Assembly: GCF_004054105.1 (NCBI RefSeq)
Contig: NZ_SBLC01000020.1
Location: 1 to 60,091, forward strand
DNA from: Falsigemmobacter intermedius
Lineage (GTDB): Bacteria; Pseudomonadota; Alphaproteobacteria; Rhodobacterales; Rhodobacteraceae
DNA: 60,091 bases
Direction: 5' to 3'
The translations under genes were made by a program, and so were the position numbers. The first letter of the stretch is position 1, and every line of letters begins with the position of its first letter. The notes below the pieces were generated by a model. The model had not been told where the DNA came from. It ran no database searches and worked only from the letters and a program-made list of their open reading frames with translations. Positions 8,788-16,020 of the stretch are shown piece after piece.

Positions 8788-9345
8788 TCAGGCCGCGACG
8801 AGATCGGACTGTTGCCAGATCGCGGGGGTGACATAAAGGGTGGCGTCGTCGAAACTGATCATCAGATCGCCGTCCTGAATATTCACCTGAATCCGCATCG
8901 AGCGGCTGATGTGACGCGCCAGTTCTGCCGTGTCAGCTTCGGCGAAACTGAGCACCCGCAGGTTGTCGAACCGGGTCGTGCCGCTGCGGGTCTTCTCCCA
9001 ACAGATCTCGGCCGCGCGGCCGCCATAGGCGCAGATCAGCACCTGAGCGGATTTGTTGCAGGTCTGGCGAATGACCTTCTCGCTCGGAAGACCAAGAAGC
9101 ACCGACAGCTCCAGCTCACCGCTCAGGCTTTTACGCCAGATATCGGGCTCCTCATCGGTGGACAGGCCCCGCGTCATCTCAAGCTGGTCATGCGCCATCA
9201 GCGCAAAGGCCAGCACACGCAGCATCATCCGCTCATCCGTTTCAGAGGGGTGCTTTGCCACGGTCAGCTTATGGGTCTCGTAATAGTGACGATCCATGTC
9301 AGAGACCGAAAGTTCGACTTTGTGGATGGTCGCGTTGAGTGCCAT
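8788..9345 (-). CDS. YaeQ family protein
   Basis: The 185-residue product begins MALNATIHKVELSVSDMDRHYYETH and contains LTVAKHPSETDERMMLRVLAFAL. It also has DIWRKSLSGELELSVLLGLPSEKVIRQ, the hallmark of the YaeQ family, a PD-(D/E)XK-like fold of unknown activity. YaeQ was named for suppressing loss of RfaH in E. coli, but its molecular role is not established. The ATG at 9345 was chosen because the family starts with this sequence; the reading frame extends upstream without similarity. It is divergent from the membrane protein at 9540 and has no evident link to the PQQ locus downstream. Confidence 0.88.
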   Translation of the reverse strand: MALNATIHKVELSVSDMDRHYYETHKLTVAKHPSETDERMMLRVLAFALMAHDQLEMTRGLSTDEEPDIWRKSLSGELELSVLLGLPSEKVIRQTCNKSAQVLICAYGGRAAEICWEKTRSGTTRFDNLRVLSFAEADTAELARHISRSMRIQVNIQDGDLMISFDDATLYVTPAIWQQSDLVAA

Positions 9346-9539
9346 ATGCCTGCCCTGATCCGGAAAGAGTGGCACACCTACTGCATCCCGGGCGCCGGTG
9401 AAAGCGCAAAGCGCCGGCGGATCTGCCTTTAAATCAAGGGGCCCAAGCCTCGACACCGCCGGTGGGACAGGCTAGAGAGCAGCCCTGCCCCCTCCCGACC
9501 GGAAGCGTGTCATCCGTGGTTTTCCTTCATAATCTGACC

Positions 9540-10112
9540 ATGGCCGAGATCCTGTCACGGATCGTTGCGGCCTTCGTGTTTTCCGGCCTTGCAGGCGGAG
9601 TGACCGCAGCGCTGCTGACGCTCTTCAGAGAGCCTGCGGCAAAACACGCCGGGCGGCTGAGCGCGAGCCCGTTTCGCAATGTCACCCTTTCAGGGATTTT
9701 TCTCGCGATTGCTTTTCGCGCCACCTGGTTTTTACCGCTGCCGCTCAACGCTGGTCCGCGCCGTTTTGGCCCGGTTCTCGCGGTTCTCGGAGCGATGGCG
9801 GTGATGCTTGCGCTGGTGCCGCTCATGGATCTGCTGCGCAGCCCGCTCCATGCGGCTCTGCCGCGCGGTCCGGGCTATATGGTGCTGGCGGGGATTGACA
9901 CCTTTCAGGCCGTGACGGTCAATTCCGTGGTCCTTGGTCTTTTGCCCCTGCCCGGCCTCTGGCTCGGGACCATGGTGCCGGGCCTGCTCCCCCGCCTGGA
10001 AAAGCGCTGGCGCAAAAGCACCGGGATCGGGCTGGCGCTGGCAGCGATCCTGCTGATCCTCGGATGGTTCCCGGATCTGCGACCGCTGCTGAACGCGCTG
10101 CGCCTGGTGTGA
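9540..10112 (+). CDS. Predicted integral membrane protein of unknown function
   Basis: The ATG at 9540 (MAEILSRIVAAFVFSGLAGG) opens a 190-residue product with about five hydrophobic segments: residues 5-25, 45-62, 75-92, 112-140 and 160-180. The loops between them are arginine-rich. No family motif was recognised. It stands alone on the plus strand between yaeQ (divergent) and the XoxJ-like gene (convergent, nine bases apart). Reading from 9462 would add 26 residues that do not look like protein-coding N-terminus. Inner-membrane location is inferred from hydrophobicity only. Confidence 0.55.
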   Translation: MAEILSRIVAAFVFSGLAGGVTAALLTLFREPAAKHAGRLSASPFRNVTLSGIFLAIAFRATWFLPLPLNAGPRRFGPVLAVLGAMAVMLALVPLMDLLRSPLHAALPRGPGYMVLAGIDTFQAVTVNSVVLGLLPLPGLWLGTMVPGLLPRLEKRWRKSTGIGLALAAILLILGWFPDLRPLLNALRLV

Positions 10113-10121
10113 CGGCACCCG

Positions 10122-10958
10122 TTACCGGGCGCGGCTGTCGTCTCCGGGGGTGCCCTGCCAGTTGAACTCGTCAAGCAGAGCCGCGATGGAGCCATCGGCA
10201 ACAAGCGCGTCGATCGCCTCATCGATCTGCACCCGCAGGAAGGTATCGCGGGTTTTGACCAGCGCCCCGATGCGCGTGACGGTTTCAGGCACCGGGGCCA
10301 TCGGGACCGCCCGCAGCACCGAGGCTTCGGGATGCTCCGCCACAAGCTGCGCCCAGGCCGGGGCCCAGATCAGCCCGCCCGCAATGCTGCCGTCCAGGAC
10401 GCGCTGCGCCATCAGCTGCATATCGGCATAGGGAAACCGGGTGAACCGCGCGGATTTCGGCTGCTGCTGGTTCCAGGTGATCATCACCCGCTCACCCATC
10501 GAGCCAAGCGCGGTGCCGAGCTTCAGATCGCGGGGAATATCGCCCAGGCGCGCATAATCACCCTTCACCATCATCATGTAAGGCAGGCTCACATAGGGCC
10601 GCGTCAGCGTCGCCCATTCCGGGAAAGGTGAGTTTTCCTGCACGGTCATGCCGACGACCATGTCGCAGTTGTTGGTCAGCGCGATCTGCAGCTCATCCAG
10701 GAAGCCGTCGCCGCTGGTCGGATAGCCGCCAAAGCCTTCGTGGAAATCCATCTCCAGAAAAAGACTGTCAGCGATCAGCTGCGCAACACGGCGGTCAAAG
10801 GCAAGCGTGCGGCCACTGACATCGGCGCAGACGCTCAGACGATCCCCCTCCATGCGGCGGGTGTTCTTCAGAAAGGCGGGCGGCACGCCATGGCTTTGCG
10901 CCAGCGCAGCACCGGCGGTGAAAAGACCGGTGATGCCTGCCAGAATCCAGGATTTCAT
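10122..10958 (-). CDS. XoxJ/MxaJ-like periplasmic binding protein associated with a quinoprotein dehydrogenase
   Basis: The 278-residue protein has a signal peptide (MKSWILAGITGLFTAGAALAQS). Its family-3 solute-binding fold includes LSVCADVSGRTLAFDRRVAQLIADSL, NNCDMVVGMTVQ and LTRPYVSLPYMMMV. These match the quinoprotein-dehydrogenase-associated binding proteins MxaJ/XoxJ, thought to help assemble or activate periplasmic PQQ dehydrogenases rather than import a solute. It is the last gene of the cytochrome c, dehydrogenase, XoxJ unit, 67 bases after the dehydrogenase stop, with a strong hairpin in the gap that may lower its expression. The exact family (XoxJ versus a neighbouring clade) cannot be settled by eye. 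Confidence 0.78.
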   Translation of the reverse strand: MKSWILAGITGLFTAGAALAQSHGVPPAFLKNTRRMEGDRLSVCADVSGRTLAFDRRVAQLIADSLFLEMDFHEGFGGYPTSGDGFLDELQIALTNNCDMVVGMTVQENSPFPEWATLTRPYVSLPYMMMVKGDYARLGDIPRDLKLGTALGSMGERVMITWNQQQPKSARFTRFPYADMQLMAQRVLDGSIAGGLIWAPAWAQLVAEHPEASVLRAVPMAPVPETVTRIGALVKTRDTFLRVQIDEAIDALVADGSIAALLDEFNWQGTPGDDSRAR

Positions 10959-10979
10959 CGCAATATCTCACAGATGGCG

Positions 10980-11002
10980 AAAGGGGGCCTGAGGCCCCCT
11001 TT
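10980..11002 (-). terminator. Intercistronic hairpin after the PQQ dehydrogenase gene
   Basis: AAGGGGGCC and GGCCCCCTT form a nine-base-pair stem around a three-base loop, between the dehydrogenase stop (11026) and the start of the XoxJ-like gene (10958). On the minus strand the stem is followed by only a few T residues. It may act as a partial terminator or an RNA-stabilising structure that sets dehydrogenase mRNA above that of the downstream gene. Confidence 0.6.
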
Positions 11003-11025
11003 CATTGATAACGCTTTGAGTAAAC

Positions 11026-12783
11026 TCAGTTCTTCGGCAGTTTGAAGACGAAGATCGAGTTGCCGTTGCCGTTCGGAAGCGGGGTTTCCGGGAAGGCCGA
11101 GGAGATCGAGGAAGCCGAGTTCGAGTAACCGGTGGGGACCACCAGGTACTGCTCGCCGTCGATCTCATAGGACATCGGATAGCCGCCGATCGGTGCGTTC
11201 AGGCGCTGCTGCCAGAGCACTTCACCGGTATCCTGGTCAAAGGCTTTGACGTAGCGGGCTGCGTCACCACCGAAGACCAGACCACCGGCGGTTGCCAGAA
11301 CCGACGAGGTCGGGGCGACGCGCTGACGGTTCTGCCAGACGTGGTCGCCCTGGGTCGGGTTGATCGACAGCGCCTCAAAGAGACCGGCTTTGTCGATGCC
11401 TTCCGGCAGAACGCGCGGACCGAATTTCACCGAACCGACAGCGTTGCCTGCGGTGAATTCCGACTGGGTCGGGGTCACGTCGTTGCAGGCCTCGGTCAGC
11501 GGGGCAAACAGGGTTTTGGTCAGCGGCGAATAGGCAGCCGCCTGCCAGAGTTTACCACCCGACACCGAGGTGCAGGCGTGAACCGGCTGACCAACAGCGG
11601 TCGGGATCAGGTCTTCGTTCACGTGAACGGTGCCGTCAGCGTCGATCTTGGTGATGACGTTTTGTTTGACGGTCTCTTTCGACCAGAGGTATTTGCCGGT
11701 TTCACGGTCAAGCGCGAAAGCCACGCCGGTTTTGCCCGGGATCGAGACCAGCATCTTGTGCAGTTTGCCGTCGATTTCCTGGTCAACGATGATGCGCTCA
11801 AACGGTGCATCGAGGTCCCAGTTGTCGCGCGGCAGGTGCGAGAAGTACCACTTCAGCTCACCGGTTTTCACGTCCAGCGCGATGGTCGAGTTGGTGTAAA
11901 GCACTTCGCCGTCGCCCGAACCACGGATCAGCTCCGCGTAGGGCCCGGGCATGCCGATGCCCCAGTAGGTCAGGCCCAGTTCCGGATCATAGGAACCGGT
12001 TGCCCAAGGGGTGCCGCCCCAGCGGTTTTCCGGCGGAACGTCGCCCCAGGATTCGCCCTGCTTGGGGTTCTTCGGGTCTGCCAGCGTGTTGAAGCGCCAG
12101 ATTTCTTCACCGTTGTCCAGGTTGTGCGCCATGATATAGCAGCCACCCGCGGTGCCTGCGATCGAGCAGCCCGAGATCGCGGTGATGATGGTGTTTTCAA
12201 CAACCAGACCACCGATGGTGTAGGAATAGCCCTTCTCCCAGTCGAGAGCCTGCTTTTCCCATGCCACTTTACCGGTCTTCGCTTCCAGCGCGACCAGTTT
12301 TGCATCCGGGGTGGTCAGAATGACTTTATCGCCGGCCAGAGCGATCGAGTTCTTCTGACGACGCGCCTGGTTGGCCTGATACGACCAGGACTTCGGCAGT
12401 TCCGGCAGCACGTGGCGGTAGGTCCACAGCAGGTCGCCCGACTTCGCGTCGAGGGCTTCGACGATACCATTCGAGGTCTGCAGGAACATCACGCCGTCGC
12501 GGACGAGCGGTGCGGTTTCCTGGATGCCAACGTCAGCCATCGGCCAGGCCCATGCCAGCTCAAGATCCTTAACGGTCTCTTTGTTGATCTGGTCCAGATG
12601 CGAGAAGCCGGTGTTGGCGTAGTCACCGCGCCAGTGAAGCCAGTCGGATTTCGACGGGTTCAGCAGGTCCTGCGAGGTCACCGGGGTGTATTTGTCCAGA
12701 ACGCTGTCTGCGAAAGCGGCAGGTGCCAGAGCGACAAGCGCGGTGGTTGCTGCCAGCAGATGTTTGCGGATGCTGAGTTTCAT
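11026..12783 (-). CDS. Periplasmic PQQ-dependent alcohol dehydrogenase (sorbose-dehydrogenase-like quinoprotein)
   Basis: The 585-residue quinoprotein has a signal peptide (residues 1-25, cleaved near AFA-DS) and repeated beta-propeller tryptophan-docking motifs such as ALDAKSGDLLWTYR and ALDVKTGELKWYF. In the active-site region, PRDNWDLD carries the catalytic Asp323 and a second acidic residue at Asp325, the D-x-D arrangement seen in lanthanide-using XoxF and PedH. The adjacent Cys-Cys of classical methanol dehydrogenases is absent; two cysteines (206 and 215) are spaced as in SGCSIAGTAGGCY. The overall layout resembles Rhodobacteraceae PQQ sorbose/alcohol dehydrogenases such as those of Ketogulonicigenium. 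It probably oxidises an alcohol or sugar alcohol and passes electrons to the cytochrome c encoded upstream. Substrate and metal are inferred, not shown. Confidence 0.88.
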   Translation of the reverse strand: MKLSIRKHLLAATTALVALAPAAFADSVLDKYTPVTSQDLLNPSKSDWLHWRGDYANTGFSHLDQINKETVKDLELAWAWPMADVGIQETAPLVRDGVMFLQTSNGIVEALDAKSGDLLWTYRHVLPELPKSWSYQANQARRQKNSIALAGDKVILTTPDAKLVALEAKTGKVAWEKQALDWEKGYSYTIGGLVVENTIITAISGCSIAGTAGGCYIMAHNLDNGEEIWRFNTLADPKNPKQGESWGDVPPENRWGGTPWATGSYDPELGLTYWGIGMPGPYAELIRGSGDGEVLYTNSTIALDVKTGELKWYFSHLPRDNWDLDAPFERIIVDQEIDGKLHKMLVSIPGKTGVAFALDRETGKYLWSKETVKQNVITKIDADGTVHVNEDLIPTAVGQPVHACTSVSGGKLWQAAAYSPLTKTLFAPLTEACNDVTPTQSEFTAGNAVGSVKFGPRVLPEGIDKAGLFEALSINPTQGDHVWQNRQRVAPTSSVLATAGGLVFGGDAARYVKAFDQDTGEVLWQQRLNAPIGGYPMSYEIDGEQYLVVPTGYSNSASSISSAFPETPLPNGNGNSIFVFKLPKN

Positions 12784-12798
12784 TCTTTGATCTCCAAC

Positions 12799-12822
12799 GA
12801 CGAAGGCGTCTTAACCTTCGTC
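12799..12822 (-). other. Intercistronic hairpin between cytochrome c and dehydrogenase genes
   Basis: GACGAAGG and CCTTCGTC form an eight-base-pair perfect stem with an eight-base loop in the 48-base gap upstream of the dehydrogenase start. With the hairpin at 10980-11002 it brackets the dehydrogenase message, an arrangement that often protects one segment of a processed polycistronic RNA. Confidence 0.45.
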
Positions 12823-12831
12823 AAACCCGGA

Positions 12832-13359
12832 TTACTTGTTGTACTGCGGCAGTTCTTTGCCCCAGGTGTAAGCCTGCGGCACTGCGATCACTTCAACGGC
12901 TTCACCACCACCGGCAGCCAGGCGCTCGGCTTCTTTCGCAGCGGCACCTTCTTTGGTGGCTTCCACCAGGCTCAGATCAGCAGCGGCTGCGAGTTCGAGG
13001 GCGGCGTCGCCTGCGGTCGCACCGTTCTCAGCCATGATGTGAGCCACGATCTGCAGATAGACGTCTTCGCCCAGCTGCCCCGGTGCGGCCGGCGGCATCG
13101 CGACCGAGATGAAGTCATAAAGGCCACCTGCGGTGTCCCAGTTGCCCATGACGTCCTGACCAAAGAGGCCGGGCGCTTCCGGGCCTTCCAGCTGCGCGCC
13201 GTGGCACTGGGCGCAGTGCGACATATAGGCAGTTTTACCAGCCTCAGCCTGCTCGGCGGTGAAGCCCGAAGCGAAAAGCGAGCCTGCCGAAGCAAGGGTC
13301 ATTGCCGCAGCGGCGGTGATAGCGTGGACGGTTGCCCGTCCGAACGAGATGGCTGGCAC
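12832..13359 (-). CDS. Periplasmic cytochrome c, likely electron acceptor of the PQQ dehydrogenase
   Basis: The 175-residue product has a signal sequence (ISFGRATVHAITAAAAMTLASAGSLFASG). This is followed by one haem-binding site, YMSHCAQCHGAQLEGPEAPGL, a PPA-rich axial-ligand region (ISVAMPPAAPGQ), and an alanine/glutamate-rich tail ending YTWGKELPQYNK. The GTG at 13359 was chosen because GGAGGC lies five bases upstream and a signal peptide follows; the longer frame to 13629 is not protein-like. Class I cytochromes encoded next to PQQ dehydrogenases usually take electrons from the enzyme and deliver them to the oxidase. It is the first gene of the unit containing the dehydrogenase and XoxJ-like protein. 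Confidence 0.85.
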   Translation of the reverse strand: MPAISFGRATVHAITAAAAMTLASAGSLFASGFTAEQAEAGKTAYMSHCAQCHGAQLEGPEAPGLFGQDVMGNWDTAGGLYDFISVAMPPAAPGQLGEDVYLQIVAHIMAENGATAGDAALELAAAADLSLVEATKEGAAAKEAERLAAGGGEAVEVIAVPQAYTWGKELPQYNK

Positions 13360-13610
13360 CTGAGCCTCCAAAATAATTTTCCGACCTGAACCCAGGCCGG
13401 AGTCACCTCTGTGGAGTCCTGTACTGGGCACCGAAAGCGCTCTGCAGACAGACGTAATCGCCCGCGAAAGAGGTGCGGGAGACGTCGGATCTCTGTTTGC
13501 GAAAAACGCCGGTGCCAAAGTCCGGGGCGCGGCCACAGCCCGCGCCTTCTGTCGCATCTCATGCGACATTTGTGCGCAGAAGGCAAGAGCACGTATGCAA
13601 GTGTATACCT

Positions 13611-13641
13611 GGGTATGCACACAGCGCATGGTTGCATACCC
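13611..13641. promoter_or_regulatory. Perfect inverted repeat, candidate operator upstream of the dehydrogenase unit
   Basis: GGGTATGCA and TGCATACCC form a perfect nine-base inverted repeat separated by 13 bases. Related half-sites (GTATGCA at 13593, GTATAC at 13604) lie just before it. It is the only strong dyad in the 314-base gap between the cytochrome c start (13359) and the upstream gene stop (13674). No T-run follows, so it reads as a protein-binding site rather than a terminator. The regulator is unknown. Confidence 0.45.
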
Positions 13642-13673
13642 AAATCCTCAGGGACGGAGCCAATGTGTGCTGC

Positions 13674-14411
13674 TTACCGGCCCTCTGCGGCCTTGTTCAG
13701 AGCGTGGCGCAGCGCCCGGGTCAGGGTTGTATCGCCCCGCCAGAGGCCAAGAACCAGATCGCTGACCTCGGCTGCTTCGGCAGGCAGAGGGTGATGCTCC
13801 GTGCCTTCCGGCACAGGGGTCAGAGAAGAGAAAATCGCGGGCTCGCCCTGCGCAATCCAGGCCCGCAGGTCGGCTTCACGGCGCAAGGGCACGGCCTGCC
13901 AGCCACGGCTGCGCATAAAGCCCGAAAGCCGCACCCGATCCATCCCTGCGCTTCCCGCAAAGACCCCCACCCGGCTGCCCCGTGGCGGCTCTGCCGCGCC
14001 GCCGGTGCGACGCAGCGCGATCTGCTGCCCCGTCGGGATCAGGGTCATGAAGCCGCGGTTCGCCGCTGAATCCGCCAGCCCGCCGCCCAGCACATCGCAT
14101 TGAGCGCGCGTGACATTCCAGTCCGCTGGGTTGAACGACCGCCCGATATTTGGCACCTCAACCAGCCGCAGCTGAAGACCGAGATCCGCCGCCGCCCCCT
14201 CGAGCAGAGCCCGCTCGGTTCCGGCCGCGCCGGTCGAGGGATCACGGATCAGCGGAGAATTTGCATCCGCAAAGCAATAGCGCAGCTGCCCCGCGCCCTG
14301 ACGCTCTGACAGAGAGGTATCGGCAGGCAGAAAGCTGACCGCCGCGAGAAAAGCCGCCAGCAGCAGCACATCCCGCAAGGGCCGCCGCCAGCCCCTGGCA
14401 AGCCCCTTCAT
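13674..14411 (-). CDS. Periplasmic binding-protein-like, quinoprotein-associated (second XoxJ-like)
   Basis: The ATG at 14411 (MKGLARGWRRPLRDVLLLAAFLAAVSFL) gives a 245-residue product with a signal peptide or N-terminal anchor. A family-3 binding fold follows: LRYCFADANSPLIRD, ALLEGAAADLGLQLRL, AQCDVLGGGLADS, MTLIPTGQQIALRRTG. It resembles the quinoprotein-dehydrogenase-associated binding proteins more loosely than the gene at 10122. Its start overlaps the stop of the ABC-2 permease upstream (ATGA), making it the sixth and last gene of the transporter operon. It may be a binding component for either ABC system or an assembly factor for the dehydrogenase; the sequence does not decide. Confidence 0.65.
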   Translation of the reverse strand: MKGLARGWRRPLRDVLLLAAFLAAVSFLPADTSLSERQGAGQLRYCFADANSPLIRDPSTGAAGTERALLEGAAADLGLQLRLVEVPNIGRSFNPADWNVTRAQCDVLGGGLADSAANRGFMTLIPTGQQIALRRTGGAAEPPRGSRVGVFAGSAGMDRVRLSGFMRSRGWQAVPLRREADLRAWIAQGEPAIFSSLTPVPEGTEHHPLPAEAAEVSDLVLGLWRGDTTLTRALRHALNKAAEGR

Positions 14412-15217
14412 TTTCCGAAACTCCGCAGCGCCCAGAGAAAGAAGCCCGCGCAGCCCGCAGCCACCAGCGCATAGCCGGCCATGGCCGGAAACTGATGAAA
14501 TCCGATCAGAATCCCGCGCAGAGCATCCACGGCATAGGTGATCGGATTGATCCGGATCAGCCACAAAAGCCACTCAGGATAGCTGGTCGAAAGCTGCGTC
14601 AGCGAAAGCGAGGGATCCAGCGGAAAGACCGAGGAGGAGGCAAAATACATCGGCAGGATCAGGGTGTTGGAAAAGACCCCGAACCCCTCAAAGCTGCGGA
14701 TTTTGCCCGCCAGAACCACGCCGAAACAGGTCAGCGCGAAGGACAGCGCGAACATATAGCCGATGGCTGCAAAAACCTGCGGCACGGTCAGCGTGATATC
14801 GGCAAAACGCGCCAGGATGAGGACCAGAGTCCCATGGCCGGTCGCCGCCGTTGCCCCACCCAGAACCTTGCCCAGAAGCACCGCCCAGCGGGGCATGGGC
14901 GAGACCAGAACCTCGCGCAGAAAGCCGAACTCGCGGTCCCAGATCACTGAGACGGCGAACTGGATCGATGTATACATGATGTTCAGAACGATCACGGCGG
15001 GAAACAGGAACTGCAGATAGTTAAACGGCAGCACCATTTTCACTTCGCCAAAGACCTCGCCCCGGAAATAGGGGTTCAGGCCGACGCCGAGGATCATCAG
15101 CCAGATCAGCGGACGGCTCACCCCGCCCAGAAGCTGGCCACGGTCGCGGGTGGCGCGCATAATCTCTCTGAGCCACACCCCGTGGATGCCGCGCAGGATC
15201 GCAAGAACCTCGGTCAT
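14408..15217 (-). CDS. ABC-2 type exporter permease (alcohol-dehydrogenase-system type)
   Basis: The 269-residue membrane protein has six hydrophobic segments and the ABC-2 pattern LLGGVSRPLIWLMILGVGLN, AVSVIWDREFGFLREVLVSPMPRW, and a conserved C-terminal INPITYAVDALRGILIG. These are features of the ABC-2 permeases found in PQQ-dependent alcohol dehydrogenase loci, such as PedC-like proteins of Pseudomonas putida, where an efflux role is proposed. Its matching ATPase is probably the gene at 17790, three genes upstream, because the immediately adjacent ATPase (15214) is of the nitrate/taurine importer type. It overlaps both neighbours by four bases. Confidence 0.82.
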   Translation of the reverse strand: MTEVLAILRGIHGVWLREIMRATRDRGQLLGGVSRPLIWLMILGVGLNPYFRGEVFGEVKMVLPFNYLQFLFPAVIVLNIMYTSIQFAVSVIWDREFGFLREVLVSPMPRWAVLLGKVLGGATAATGHGTLVLILARFADITLTVPQVFAAIGYMFALSFALTCFGVVLAGKIRSFEGFGVFSNTLILPMYFASSSVFPLDPSLSLTQLSTSYPEWLLWLIRINPITYAVDALRGILIGFHQFPAMAGYALVAAGCAGFFLWALRSFGK

Positions 15218-16020
15218 TCAGTACTCTCATCAAAGCCGCGGCCGTGAAAATCCGACTGCGGGTCCGACAGAACCATCTCGCGCAGCGCCGCCCAGAGCTC
15301 GCCGCGCAACAGGGAAAAGTCGGGGTGATTGCGGCGGGCTTCTGCGCTGCCCCGGAAGGGAAGGTCAAGGCATTTCGCAATCCGCCCGGGCCGTGGCGAC
15401 ATCAGCACCACCCGATCGCCCAGAACCAGCGCCTCATCGACGCTGTGGGTGACAAAGACCACACTGCGGCCCGACCGGCTTTGCGCAAGACGCGCCACTT
15501 CGGCCTGCATCAGTTCGCGCGACTGCGCATCAAGGCTGGCGAAAGGTTCATCCATCAAAAGGATCTGCGGATCCGCGGCCAGCGCCCGGGCCAGAGCCAC
15601 ACGCTGCTGCATGCCGCCTGACAATTCGCGCGGAAAGCTTTGCGCAAAGCGCGAAAGCCCCACGGTCGCAAGCACATCAGCCACGCGGCGCGCGCGCTCC
15701 GCAGCAGAGAGCGCCGCCAGCGGAAACCCCACATTGCCCTCCACGGTCAGCCAGGGCAGCAGGCGAAAGTTCTGAAAGACAATCGCGCTCTTCTCCCCCG
15801 GCCGGGGCGCTGCTCCAAAGACCCGGACAGAGCCGCTCTCGGGCTGAACCAGGCCGGCGATCAGCCGAAGCAGCGTCGTTTTGCCACAGCCTGAGGGGCC
15901 GAGAATGGTCAGCACCTCGCCCGCCTGAAGGCTCAGACTGACCTTCTCAAGGGCGAGGTTTGCAGCGCCGGGGAAGCGCAGCGAGACATTTTGCAGATCA
16001 GCGGGAAGCGGAGCGGTCAT
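15214..16020 (-). CDS. ABC importer ATPase (SsuB/TauB/NrtD type)
   Basis: This 268-residue ATPase has Walker A GPSGCGKTT (about residues 42-50), Q-loop FQNFRLLPW, signature LSGGMQQRVALARA, Walker B ILLMDEPFASLD and switch His in VFVTHSVDEA. The Q-loop and the VDEAL/GDRVVLMSPRPGRI tail are typical of sulfonate, taurine and nitrate importer ATPases. It would power the permease at 17050 together with the binding protein at 16017. ATGA overlaps join it to the genes on both sides. The substrate is unknown; given the setting, a PQQ-dehydrogenase product or precursor is possible, which is inference. Confidence 0.88.
   Translation of the reverse strand: MTAPLPADLQNVSLRFPGAANLALEKVSLSLQAGEVLTILGPSGCGKTTLLRLIAGLVQPESGSVRVFGAAPRPGEKSAIVFQNFRLLPWLTVEGNVGFPLAALSAAERARRVADVLATVGLSRFAQSFPRELSGGMQQRVALARALAADPQILLMDEPFASLDAQSRELMQAEVARLAQSRSGRSVVFVTHSVDEALVLGDRVVLMSPRPGRIAKCLDLPFRGSAEARRNHPDFSLLRGELWAALREMVLSDPQSDFHGRGFDESTE

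Noticed and set aside
11026-12783. Calling the dehydrogenase XoxF or MxaF methanol dehydrogenase
   Set aside because: The adjacent cysteine pair is absent, and sequence order around Cys206/215 and the C-terminus matches sorbose-dehydrogenase-like quinoproteins; only the D-x-D resembles XoxF.
11341-13389. 682-codon plus-strand frame opposite the PQQ dehydrogenase and cytochrome c
   Set aside because: Antisense to two clear genes; no domain recognisable and no ribosome binding site.
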